A stretch of DNA of 64,000 nt, taken from positions 1,116,001 to 1,180,000 of the forward strand of contig JAIXMG010000009.1 of NCBI GenBank assembly GCA_025201345.1, read 5' to 3'. This DNA is from Thamnidium elegans. Taxonomy: Eukaryota; Mucoromycota; Mucoromycetes; Mucorales; Mucoraceae. Shown here piece by piece: positions 24,431 to 36,890 of this stretch. Numbering within the stretch: the first letter of the stretch is position 1; each line of letters begins with the position of its first letter. The position numbers were made by a program, and so were the translations under genes. Under the pieces are notes generated by a model, which saw only the letters and a program-made list of their open reading frames with translations, did no database searches and was not told where the DNA came from.

Positions 24431-26891
24431 TTTTTTATATGTATATATACAAGGGGTTATATATATATAAAAAGAAAGTAAAAGAATTGAGTGGAATAAA
24501 AAAATGCAGTAAAATGTGTTTTGGGTGGGGGTGGCTTGTCTTTTCTTTCATTCGCACCCTTGGTCATCTATTAAAACCCAGACTTCCCCCCCAGAACACA
24601 ACCCATTTTTGTTTTTACCCCCATCGTTATTTTGAAGCTGTATACAGAGATACTTTTGTAGACTATAGTAAACAATGTAAGAATAGTATTGTTTGAAATC
24701 AATTGAGTCGCTATAGCTGTGTCAAGCAACTCTTTAGGCACCTCAATTTTCGGTGTTACACTAAATCCGAGCTTATTTTTCTAGTGAATCCCTGAAAACG
24801 AATCATATTAGGCTGCGTCTTCAGGGACCTTTTTAGAGTAAATAAATAAGCACTAATTTTATGGCTATTACAATTTACAAGATATAGGCTTGTTAAAAGA
24901 AGCATCAATTATTTTTTAAAAAAAGACAGATCAATCTTATTTATTACAATAGTCTTAAACTGATTTATGATTTTTAGATTCTGATGAAGCGGGCTTTCAT
25001 AAATATTTGTCTGAGAAACCATTATGCATGGTCAAAGAGTTGTTGTCCAGGTACCCTCTCTACTTATTTACCGGGAATTATTCGCATTTTCGTAACTATT
25101 AAACCATGGTTAATTTTTAATTTTTAGTATCCTAAAACATAAGGCCATACCCCTCGGGTTGACAGTTCTGAAAGGCTCAAGTGTGACAAGAAAGAAAAAT
25201 TACATGATAAAAATCTGTCAATGTCAACGCAACAATTTTTGTATTAAACGTCCCATTTTCAAGAACTTAATTACATAATTAATAGATCGGGTTAATAAAG
25301 AATAGTTCCTTGTGCATTAATATATATATATATATATATTAAAATATACAGTAACAAAAAAAAAAGCTTTCCTTGCTGGGTTGTGTCAAAGACCTAAAAC
25401 TTTTTCGCATTCCCACGCAGCATCTAAATACATGATATTTTTCAACTTCAGCTTTCAAGAATATTAATATTTAGATGTATGTAACTTTTCAATTATTTGA
25501 ATATAAAGAAAAGTATATGGATAAAAGATTAAAAGTTTAAAAAAAACAGCACCCTTTTTCTACCGGGATAAAAGGTTTAAAATTAGATAAATTGCCATAC
25601 CGGTTCACTCGATACCGATTCCACGTTATCGTTCTATTTTAAAACAACGTGGTTTTTTTTTTTTTAGTTTCACCAACATATAACGAACTGTTATCCAATA
25701 CAAAGGTCAAGTACTTATTAATACAACTAATCTGACAAAAAAAAAAAATACAGATTGATAATCGAATCAGTAACAAAAAAAAAAAAAAAAAAAAAAAGAG
25801 TTCAACAACTCAGACAGGCAACAAATACTTTTTTTGGGTTTATAGGTCCTGTTTCAAATGATTTTTCAAGTTGTCTTTTACTAATTTTAGTTCAATTGCA
25901 TTTTTATTTAATTAAAATAATGACACCAGTTTTTATCACGTATAGATAAACTAGCTATTTGAAAACGTTTTTAATAAGGGTAGGGGGGGGGGGGGGATGT
26001 CGCAGATCATATTTTCTTTTAAAAGTTTACTGTAAGAAGCTAAAAATAAAGTAGTTGCTACGCAAATGTCAAAAATAAATCGGTTGCAAGACAAACGTTA
26101 AAAAAACAAACGGTCACTAAGTACCGAAACCTTATACAAAAAAAAAAAAAAAAAAAAGCTCTAGCTATCTTAAGTTTTTGATTTACTATACTCTATACCG
26201 AAAGTTAAATACTACGTTTTAAAGGCACTTTATTATATCGTATCGAATAATAGATTTTTATATAAATTTAACTCTCTATTGATCGGCATACTTTGGCCAT
26301 TCGTCTAATAATAACGAGGCTCAATAGATCTCACTTAGAAAATATATAAAAAAGGCCTTTTCCATAACGACCTTAGGGACCCCAATATATTTTCGTTTCA
26401 AATGAATACATCTGCTCAAAAACCACTCGAAAACAATGCGATTACAATAGGATTCGTAAAAAAGATATATTAAAGGAATATATATATACAAATAATAATA
26501 TTCCATAGCATACAGTTCAAAATAACGTTGTAATATCTCACCCACGTAAAAGAATGAGATCGATTGGACGAAATGAACTTCGGCTCAAAAGTACAATTTT
26601 TTTTTTAGACAGCAAATACACAACTAAATTTCTTTGTATAACAACCACTTACTTTCTTACTATTTGTCTAGCAACCTACTTTAATTTTAACATTTGCTTA
26701 ATACATAAAAATAGTTATGAGTTTCATTGTGCCCTTATTTAAAAGCATTTATGAGTAAGGATAGATGGTAGTTCTCTGATTAAAGTTTTTGTGAAATAGC
26801 TGGTATTTATTATATAAAAATTTAGGTGATAAATGGAAATATTATAGATACAATATGTTTCGATACAGGAAATGAAATAATTTAATCACCA
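24431..26891. other. TIM44 promoter and AT-rich gene-poor spacer
   Basis: Contains poly-A runs (about 25775-25797, 26139-26158), an (AT)n run near 25321-25340 and a poly-G of 12 at about 25984-25995. Short ORFs here lack coding character. Confidence 0.5.
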
Positions 26892-27399
26892 TGTTTAGAT
26901 GACAAGAGCAACACAGAAATTAGAGGTAGCGAGGATATTAACAAAAGTAGGGTAAGCGGTAACGGCCGAACTTTGAGGACAGTAAGAATCAATGTATTTG
27001 ATAAAACACTTGGTAAAACATTGAAACTTGGCCCCATTGATTACCTCCACGTTGGCGGATACATTGGAACCGAAAAATTTAATACGTATATCGCCATTAT
27101 GCGTATTAAAATCGAACATGCTTTTGATAACTTGAAGGAGCAATTTTGGTCGTTGAAGGATATTCCTTTGAGAATTCGAAGTGACCAGGACGTCGTGTTT
27201 GTCAGTGACAGGATTCGAGTGTGCGTCGTCTTAAATATTTTTTTTTTTATTAAATGAAATAACTGACGAAGCGAATGAAAACCGGAGACGAAGAGAGGCT
27301 GAAGAAGAAAGTGGGATGGGAAGACGAGGATATAGTGAAAACGACAATAGTCTTCCTATCCTACTAACGAGCGAAGAGAGGACAAATACGATTGTATAA
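26892..27399 (+). pseudogene. PIF/Harbinger-type (DDE_Tnp_4) transposase C-terminal remnant
   Basis: The frame from about 26892 to 27249 carries the C-terminal signature of PIF/Harbinger transposases: EKFNTYIAIMRIKIEHAF, DNLKEQFWSL, then CVVLNIF where intact copies read LHN. An acidic tail typical of these proteins (NEITDEANENRRR) follows, but one frame away, from 27250 to a stop at 27399. The shift sits exactly in a run of T (27240-27248). The N-terminal half, including the first two catalytic Asp residues, is absent, so this is a fragment. The shift itself could be a homopolymer sequencing error, but the missing 5' part makes decay more likely. I see no terminal inverted repeats around it. 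Confidence 0.6.
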
Positions 27400-27760
27400 G
27401 GGAAATTGTATTGAGAAAAAATATTTCTTCTTTTGAATATGGCCAAGATGTTTGGTTGAAGGAAGATATCTGGAAAGCAGGAAAAAAAAGTTTTTCTTTT
27501 GGTTTAATTGAATGAATAAAAAAAGAATAATAAAAGAGTACACTTTTAAAAAAGAAAGTACAAGTGGTGTAGATCCATGACATCAGGAATAACTAGAATA
27601 AGTTACCATGAAAAAAAAAGTGTTCTCTTAAAAGAAAAAAATATCAAAATTCAAATTTCAAGAAAAAAATAAAAAAAAGACTCCCATGTTAGTTGCAAAT
27701 TTTATTTTTTCCATAAAAGGAAATTTCTGTAAACTTTTAGTAGATTGACAAAATAAAAAG

Positions 27761-28480
27761 AACTGCCTAATAGACTATTTCCAATACTAATATATCTGGT
27801 GTCGCTTAGGTGTAAGCTATATTTTTGAGAATAAGATTGGTTTATTTCCATGTAGTTTTACTAGCACAAAATAACGCTTGAAAATCACTACTGAGATTTT
27901 TAACAAAAGTGGTTCTCGTCATAAAAGTTAAAAAAAAAACTGTCTAATGGACTAAAGTCAATAATAATATATTTGGTGTCGCTTAAGTGTGGACTATATC
28001 TTTGATAATTACGTTGGCGTATTTCCATGTAGTTTTACTAACAATAAAAAACAGGATTTACTTTCTAAATGAGAATATTTCTCGTTATAAACTTTGAAAG
28101 ATACAAACACGAAAACTGTCTAATTACCTATGAAAAGCAATAACATAATTCGTGTCGCTTAGGGTTGGACCACATTTTTTATAATTACACTAGCTTATTT
28201 CCATGTAGTTTTACTACCAAGTAATAACGGTTGAAAATCATCACTAGATTATAAAAAAGCGTAGTTTTTGTCATAAAAGTTAAAAAACTAAAATAAACAA
28301 AAACTATATAATTAACCATAATAACAAATAGTATAATTAGAATCACATGAAAAAGTACTACATTTTCAAATCCATATTAGCTTATTTATGAGTACATTTA
28401 TTAATGAAAAGTGATGATTTTTAGACAAGGTTGGTTCGTGAGAGAAAATGTTTTGTCATATAAACGTTTTTTTTCAAGAT
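27761..28480. repeat. Four-unit tandem repeat, period about 176 bp
   Basis: Units start at about 27761, 27938, 28114 and 28302 (spacing 177, 176, 188), each opening with AACTGYCTAAT or a decayed form. Units 1-3 share a core GTGTCGCTTAGG and, about 53 bp on, TTTCCATGTAGTTTTACTA. The core recurs at about 27798, 27975 and 28151, and the second block at 27851, 28028 and 28204. Unit 4 is much diverged. Each unit closes with a form of CGTCATAAAAGTT. It is satellite-like in size but not protein-coding: the frames are full of stops. Confidence 0.8.
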
Positions 28481-30582
28481 ATCCCCTAGCTATGATAAAA
28501 CCTTATATAAAAAAAAAAAATGTAATCCTCATGATCGTCCTCGTAGAGTAATAATATACAGTGCTTCCACCCTCAAATCGAACATTTTTTGAACTTGGTG
28601 GTACATTTTTCGAAAATAAAATGGTGCTTAATTTGGAACACTTTTCAAACTTTAATTAGAATACACTGTGAATCCTAATCTAAAATTAATATATGGTAGA
28701 GAATTTCCTTTAAACATAGAGGGACTTTGTTTAAGCATTTTTCGAAATGGTTTTTAGAATATGTTTCTCAAATGATTAATATTTTGATACCAATATACTT
28801 CTGTCCTTGGACAGAGACATATTAGAACAATAATGAAAATGAAAAAAAAAAATCTCTCAGTAAAACTCTGGTGGTTACTTGGATTGAGTATACTTTGTTA
28901 ATCCAATTCTTATGAATGCTATACTGAGTTGTTTAGTCTCAAGTCCTTTTAACAATGCTTCCGTGCATTTTTTTCTCTCTTACACGTTTTCAATGTATAG
29001 ATAATTTGTACCTTTTACTTTTTACTTTTCTTAATCTTATCCACCACTCGCGACATTGGACTTACGCTATTGTCCTGTACACATTAACTTTAATTGACAA
29101 AAGGTTATAGATCTTACACATTCCTTCTTTTTGTTGTACATTTTGTGGCCATGATTTGATACGTACAAAATAAAAGATAACCGTCAATTACAGAGTGTAA
29201 TAACAGAAAGACGATCAAAAGAAAATAATTTAGATATAAACTCCAAGGCGATACTGTATTTTAACACAGATATCAAAGGAGATTTTGGCAACGATTCGAT
29301 TAAGGGTTTTAGGTTAGTTAAGGATCAGAAAAAGTTTATTTTTCCCTAGCTATATAATACGGATAAGCTGTTTGGAGTATAACTATCTTTAACGTCAAAC
29401 ATTGAAAACTACTTTTTTTTTTTACCCTTAACTGTAGTGGCTTAGCTTTTAAAAACTCGCATATTCAGTTTTGATGGTAGTAATTTTATTTATAAGTGAA
29501 ATATAAAGAAATTGTAAAGGTTTTTGTCTTTTATTATAATAAACAGCGTTAATATAAGTGTGTATCCCTTGATATCGTGACAAAAAAATAATAATGGTTT
29601 TAATTTTTTAGAAAAGATATATTTAAACAAACTATTTTTACCATACAACTTGGACCCAAAAAGCTCTTCCCCCTTCTTAATAAATTAGACACCCTATTCA
29701 TTATAGCTAGTAAAATCGCCGTGATTTCTCGTTTGAGCTACTTTTTAAACAGTGGTATCGCAAGCCCTTTTCTTTTTCTTTTTTACTAAATCACCCATCA
29801 CTGTTAATTTTATCTTTCTCGTTGCTAAAAAAAAACTAAGAAAACCATAACTGATCTACTTGTATCTTTGCGATACCCGAGAATAGAAACCAGTTGCAAA
29901 AGGTAATTTCTTGTTTATTGAAGATAAATAGATGGAGTTTATGTATACATTTTAATAACCAGGTATCAAATGAACAAAGGTCTGTGCTGTAATATCTCGA
30001 ACGTTAGAGTTACTGGACCAAATAACTTTAGGCAAGATTCTTTATAAAAAACCCTTAAACAGACAATAGTTATTACTTCTGAACGAGGTTGATAATATAA
30101 GGATTAGTTAAAATAAACATGAATTAGTAGTACAGAAAATGTAGCCGTGCGAGATAATCATAAATATATATTACGTATCGCGTCGATTCTAACAATAATC
30201 AATTCGAAACGTAAGTTTGAGAATTTAAAAAGGTGAAAGGACAAAGTTTTAGCTTCCTTTTTTTTTTTTTTAGAAATTCTGTTCCACAGTGCGAAAAACC
30301 AAATAATTCCTTTATTATTGATGTTCCTATTATATACTCGTTAAATACCTTAATAAGTATACTTAAACTATTCAGTTACAATACTTGTAAACCACCAATG
30401 TATTAGAAGACTATGTTCGAGCACCATAAAGATGCTAAGATAATTACACAGCACCCAAATTCAAGGATAAGCTGGATAAACAATCCACCATTTATATTAG
30501 AAAACCGCCCTTTGAACTTTTTTTGTTTTTTGTTTTTTGTTTTTTCTTTATTTCCTTTTTTCACTTTCAAAAAAGAAAATAA
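28481..30582. other. AT-rich spacer and RIC1 upstream region
   Basis: No ORF with coding character. At 28558-28583 a CAGTG next to TA is followed by TTCCACCCTCAAATCGAA, a block repeated with one change at 42876-42893; it may be the end of a decayed Tc1/mariner-like element. The last few hundred bases before 30583 must contain the RIC1 promoter and leader. Confidence 0.45.
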
Positions 30583-33500
30583 ATGTACTGGCTTAACGGC
30601 ATTGCAAGTCAACTTTCACTTGATTGTACTGTTTCTAAAGACACCAAAACAAAAGATGACAAGCATACGTTTCCAAAGTCGCTTGATATCATATCTACAC
30701 AACCTTCTCATCACGCGTCCTTATTTATAACGTGTACTCGAACTGCCATCTATTTATGGTCAGTAAAGGTAACAAAAAAAATATATGTGTATTTCATCTC
30801 GCTCTTATATAAAAAAAAAACTGATATCCATTATTTTTTTAAGCCAACTACTGTACTTGCTTTTGTGGAACGTTCTCAAAAACATATAGAAGAGTTTGGT
30901 GAAAATAAAGAAATTATATGGAAGCCAGACGGATCAGCTATTGTTATTCAAGTAAGACTTTTTTTTTTAATAATATATTACCAAGACTAACATAAAAAAT
31001 ATAGACCAGTAATAACTATTTATTATTATACGCTATTATTTCATATGACCAAAGATCATTCGAGTTCAACTTTCCAAATTCATCTCAAGCGTTTGTCACT
31101 GGTCCAGGAGAAGGAAAGGGACCAAAAACTATGTTGATAAAGTTTAGATTAGCTATTCGAATTGATGCTGGAATATCTTGGTAAAAAAAAAAGAGAAAAA
31201 AAATTATGTTTTTTTTATGCAAATGAATTAATATCAACCAATAGTGGTTCGTCCTCAGACGATACACTGATTATAGCTACACGATCTCCTTCTGCTATTC
31301 AATGTATATCTTGGAACCCTCAACAAGTAAATGCGACAAAGACTTCGGTTTTAAATAGATTGGGTATAATGGAAAATGATGAAACAGGTATAATCCCTCC
31401 AAAAAAAAGCAACGACGACATATATTCATATATTTAACACAATCAATCTCTATAGAATTAGTCAGTACCATTTTATATGATAAAATAATGAATATATCGA
31501 TTTGGTTATCGAACGAAGGTAAAGCCTATTTTGTACAAAACAGTCCAGTCTTATCAACCCAACGTCGCACTTCCATCAACGGATCACTCTCAAAATCAAT
31601 TACGCCTAGTGTACTTACATTCGAAAAACCCATTCATTGGACCGGTGTATGTTTTCATAGTGAATATAAAGCAACATGTGTATCTATCAATTCCAAATTT
31701 TCGCTAATTGCAGTAGGAACAGATAAAGGTTCAATTTTTGTTTACTCGGCCTCAAATTATGCCTCAACACCTGTCTTGTCACATACGTTAGTACTTACTT
31801 CTTGGTCTTCGCAGACTTCGCATAGTGATAATTCAGTAGAGTCTTTGCAATGGACGTCAGATGGGTATGCGATTGCGGTAGGTTTTAAAAGGAGAGGATT
31901 GGCTGTATGGAGCGTGTATGGAGGATTGTTATGTGCGTCCAGTGAAATGGATGATGTATTTGGGGGTGATAAGTAAGTTACAGAGACAAAACGAAAAAGG
32001 AATTGTATTTTTTATTATTTTATATATGTATATATATAGTGCATATAAATTAAAGGACACTTATGTTAATGGAGTAAACACTTTGGTAAGATGTGTTTAA
32101 AAAACAAAAAAGGAAAAAAAATGGTTGAGTACGCACATAATTATTAAGAAGTAATAATTATTATAGTTTTGGGGACCAGGAAACCATCAATTATTTGTAT
32201 TATCTGGAGATATAAAATCTGAAGACACTACAAAACTCTTTACAATTCCATTTGCAAAATCTGCATTAACGTCTTATCTACATTCAGATAATGCAAAAAG
32301 AGGGCTATTACAAACAGATGATCGCATTTTACTGTATAATAATGGCGGTGATTATCAAGAAAATAATACTACAATTGATCCTGCTGCTGTAGCTTGGACT
32401 CATATTCAGGTAAGCTCCCCCCTAAAAAATAAAATAAAAAAATCACATCATTAGTACGTACGTATAAATACATGTATATATAGTACCCTGCGTTGTATAT
32501 CACTGATCACTGGCCTATTCGATATGCATCTATCAGCTCAGACGGAAAATTTATTGCAATTGCAGGTAAACGAGGATTTGCACACTATAATGCGATTTCG
32601 AACCGATGGAAGTTATTTGGTAACCAACAACAAGAACAAAGTTTTCTTGTTCGAGGCGGTATGGTTTGGTATAAGAATATATTGATCGTTGCATGTGAAT
32701 CAACTCAATTAAAAACATATGAGGTAAGATATACAAATATAGTGTCGGTCGATAAATAAACAAATAACTTAATAATTGGGGGGTAGATTCGTTTATATTC
32801 TCGTGAAAGTAATTTAGATAATGCTTATATATTATATACGGAACCAGTTACAAATATTCCGGCTTATATGACCTTATGTGGTGATTTTTTGATACTGTAT
32901 ACTTCTGAAAACGTGTTGAATGTATATCGTGTTTGCGTTGGTAGTGCAAATAGCAAACAAGGATCGGCAAAGCTAGAATTGGTAAGAAGGGTGTCGTTAA
33001 AGGGTATTGTTGCACGTGTATCCAGAGTAAGAAGTATTAGCTTATTTAATCCATTTCAAGGAGGTAAATTAGATAACTATGTGTATATATGTACATACGT
33101 ATTTATTATTTTGTTTGATATGTAGACCAAATTCATTCGATTGATAATATCATTTCTGCCAATATTATATTATTGGTAGATGGTAAACTAATCATGTTAT
33201 GCCCTAAAACACTCGTAAGTTTTTGTTTGTTTTTTGTTTTTTTAATATCATCGTGTACACTTGCTAATCACTTGTTTTTTTTATAGCAAGATAATGATGA
33301 TTCTGATTTAAAAAACGAGGGTCCTTTGTCATCACCGCTAAATCAATTCGACATGCATATTATTCACCAAAAGGCAGAATATTACTGGATTGGGAAAAAA
33401 AGTATCGATAATTTAATTACGTCGTTATGGGTTGCAGATGGTAAAGGATTAATGACATTTACAAATATTTTACTGGGGCATGACTTTGATTACACTACCT

Positions 33501-34760
33501 ACAGTCAGAATTTAGAAAGTGAACCTTCTACACCTACTACACCTGTTTTTCTTTCTACAGCTGGTACAGCTGATATAGGTAAACCATTTTCGTTAGGGTA
33601 TCGTATCAGTCACGATGATATGGCTATTGGTGATATTGATGAATGTACTAAATGGAGAACAAGTGATTTTGATAAACTTGATCATCTATCCATATACATT
33701 CCACTTGACTTTTACCCACTTTGTAAGTTTCTTTTTTCTTTCTTTTTAGTGCTTACATATATAGTACTAAAAAAAAAAAAAAAAAAAAACTCTTTTTGTA
33801 GCCATCTTTTTGGATAAAGGTATTATTGTTGGTATTGAACAAAATATTTCATATCGAGATTCATTAGGATTTGTCTTGTTTAAAATGAGTCCAAAGGTAA
33901 AAGCTGCAGAGAGAATGATAGGCTAAAAGGCTAACATTACCAATAGATGCATTTATTTCTGCATCATATGTTACGTTATTTATTGAAACATGATTTAGAA
34001 CGAGATGCAGTTGTTTTTGCGCGAGCCTACGAGAAGTTTGTTTATTTCGGTCATGCACTTGAAATACTGCTCCATACTGTACTAGAAGAAGAAGCAGGGC
34101 AAGATCTAGGTGATAGTAAGAATCATTATATACATATTTTTAAAAGAATATATACTCAATTATATACATATATGTGTGTGTAGAGGCTATCTTACCATCA
34201 GTGATTAAATTCTTGGATCAGTTCCCTCATGCTCTTGATGTGATTGTGAGCTGCGCTCGTAAAACAGAAGTCGCATTATGGGATCATTTGTTTTCTGTAG
34301 TAGGAAAACCTAAAGATTTATTTGAAGTAAATATTATATATATATGCAATGCAAAAAAAAAAAAAGAAAAAAAAAAAGACTAATATTGTTTGGTATAGAT
34401 GTGTTTGGCTGACGGTAGGTTAAGAACTGCAACATCGTACCTAATTATTCTTCAAACAATGCAGCCGCTAGCCGTAGGCGGTAAAGATACAATTCGCTTA
34501 TTACAAAAGGCAATGGATGAAAATGATTATGAACTCTGTAAAGAATTGGTTAGATTTCTAAGTTCAATTGACAGTAAGTTTAGTATAATTAATTAAGTAT
34601 ATCTTATATAATATTTCTTTATTAAGGTTCGGGACAAACACTAGAAGAGGCTTTAAAGATGATTAAATCTCGCATGGAAAGCAATCCGTTATCACCAAAC
34701 AGTAACGAAGCTCAAATAGATAAAGTTGCTCAAAGTATGCATAATTTAAGCAGTGCTTAA
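30583..34760 (+). CDS. RIC1: Ric1, subunit of the Ric1-Rgp1 Rab exchange factor
   Basis: Sixteen exons: 30583-30768, 30844-30951, 31005-31180, 31245-31387, 31456-31972, 32040-32085, 32167-32409, 32484-32723, 32787-33063, 33126-33214, 33287-33722, 33802-33896, 33947-34115, 34184-34326, 34399-34573, 34627-34760; 1058 aa, nearly the yeast length. With Rgp1, Ric1 activates the Golgi Rab Ypt6/Rab6 for endosome-to-Golgi retrieval. The N-terminal part is beta-propeller-like (SLQWTSDGYAIAVGFKRRGL, AVWSVYGG, FWGPGNHQLFVLSG, ISSDGKFIAIAGKRGF). The RIC1 domain lies toward the C terminus, beginning around SPKMHLFLHHMLRYLLKHDL and including FARAYEKFVYFGHALEILLH and LDVIVSCARKTEVALW. The last 150 residues are helical. 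The CorA-type gene starts 149 bp downstream on the same strand. All 15 introns are short (51-100 nt). Confidence 0.95.
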
Positions 34761-34909
34761 AAAAATAAAAATATACCCCTTGAATTGTGTAATTTATTTC
34801 ATGTGACCCGTTACTATGTCCCAATATTTTTTTTTCTTTCTTTTCTTTTCTTCTTTTCTCTCTTTTTTTTTTTTTTTTTTTTAGTCCTGTATATATATAA
34901 TACACTTCC

Positions 34910-36629
34910 ATGACAACTAATCGTTACTTGCCATTAACACAGAATGACTTTATAAACAATTTTGACCAAGACTCCGAAGACTACGTAAGTTCAATAAAAA
35001 ATAAATGTCAATTATAAATATTGATACAATTAAATTATAATAGGTTCAAACAAATTATGAAAGCAGTAACGGTAGTAGTAATGATAAATATATAAAGAAA
35101 AAAAAATCTATACATACATTAAAACCTATATAAATATATATATTAGAAACCATTCAAGCCGACGTATGGTTTTCTACGCCACCTACAGATAAAACAATTA
35201 ATGACGAAGCATTGAATAAATTACTATCATCGGATAATGTGTTGGTGAAACGAAAAGGTATGACAAAAAAGAAAAAACCGCAACCGAATAGCGGCTACGG
35301 ATCATGCGTAAGTTTATATATTTATCATTATTACTATGTGAAAATATACCGACTTTACTGTTATTTAGAATAGTAGTATCAAAAATAAATACTTGGTTGA
35401 TTCAACATCAACAACAGACCACAGATACGTTTATTTTTCCTCTGTACTACCTTCGTCAATTCACACCAAGAGCTTAATTGAATTAGTTCCTACTATTATA
35501 GACAATCTAGACCAGTGCTTTTGGATTGATATACAGAACCCAACCGAATCTGAAATGAAGCAATTACAAGATATATTTTACATTCATCCTCTTACCGCTG
35601 AAGACATCACAACTGAAGAACCAAGAGAGAAATGTGAAGCCTTTAATCATTATTATTTTATTTGCTTTAAAACTTTTGATGCTGATGCTTATTCACCTAC
35701 TTATTTGCAACCTATTGGTATATACATTTTGATTTTTAAAGGATTTATACTAAGTGTAGGTTGATTTGATATTATATTGATGGTTTTTTTTAACACTTTT
35801 TTTTTAGTTCCATTTTGGCTCCTTGCCTCATCCGTCTAACGTAAGAAGACGCATGTTACATTTAAAAGATACGCTGGTAGTAAAACCTGGTAATAAAAAA
35901 AAAAAGTACGCTAGCGAGTTTATAGTTATTCTGATATTTACATAAAATAGATTGGATTTGTTATGGTTTATTAGATGACATCATAGATACTTTTGCTCCG
36001 TTGATTAGAGGAATAGAATTTGAAGTAGACTCTATTGATGAACTTGTATTAATTCTGAAAGAATCAGAGCAATCAGATATGTTGCGACGCATTGGTTACT
36101 GCAGAAAGAAAATGATGAGTTTATTACGTCTACTGGTAGCTAAATCCGATGTGATCAAGACATTAATTAAGCGTGGAGAAGAAAAACCCAATGATAGTGT
36201 AAAGAAGAATAGACCTGATATTAGTAACGACGTAATTATCTATTTAGGCGATATTCAAGATCATATTGTAGCCATGTTACAGTCCTTGAATCACTACGAA
36301 AAGATATCTTCGCGTTCGCATTCCAATTATTTGGCACAAATATCAATTGAAATGACACAAACAAATAATGAAATTAATGATGTGCTGTCTAAATTGACAG
36401 CGCTAGGAAGTGTTTTGATCCCAATGAACTTGGTCACTGGTTTATGGGGTATGAATGTTCAGGTACCAGGTCAATTTCAGGTAAAAATAAATATATGTTT
36501 TTTTTATGATGATCGTATATTAACATTCTAATATAGGAAGATTTATCTTGGTTCTTTAGTATTATGGCCTGTATATTGACATTTTGTATTCTATCCGCGT
36601 TAATCATGAAGAGCTACAAGATTCTTTAG
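34910..36629 (+). CDS. CorA/ALR-type magnesium transporter
   Basis: Exons: 34910-34984, 35044 to about 35077, 35147-35307, 35369-35755, 35808-35889, 35951-36480, 36537-36629; about 453 aa. The second exon's donor is ambiguous: GT sites after 35071, 35074 and 35077 all keep the frame and differ by one residue each. CorA proteins are pentameric Mg2+ channels. Visible features are FWIDIQNPTESE, IHPLTAEDITTEEPREKCE, the large cytosolic helical domain, and the LWGMNVQVPGQ loop holding the GMN selectivity motif. Two C-terminal membrane helices flank that loop (LGSVLIPMNLVTGL, then WFFSIMACILTFCILSALIM). The short tail ends in basic residues. It most resembles the fungal ALR/MNR2 branch (plasma or vacuolar membrane) rather than mitochondrial MRS2; location is inferred. 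Confidence 0.93.
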
Positions 36630-36890
36630 ATTTTATATTTTTGACCGCGCGTTTAGATGCACGTGACCTAATCAAGTATATAAAAATGTTTGAAAAATAA
36701 GAAAACAATTTATTTTTCCTTTTTTTCTCGTAAATACAAAAAAAAAAAGTCTATTTCTACGTATTATTAGTTAAAAGCTCATTTGAACGATTTTTTTTTT
36801 TTTTTTTTGTGTTAGAGGAGGACGAAAGAAAAAAAAATACGCATATATTTAAAAAAAGAAAAAAGAAAAAAATATTAAGCAGTTTTTATA

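Noticed and set aside
27761..28480. CRISPR array or gene interpretation of the tandem repeat
   Set aside because: Units are about 176 bp, diverged, without spacer-repeat alternation or an open frame; the genome is eukaryotic.
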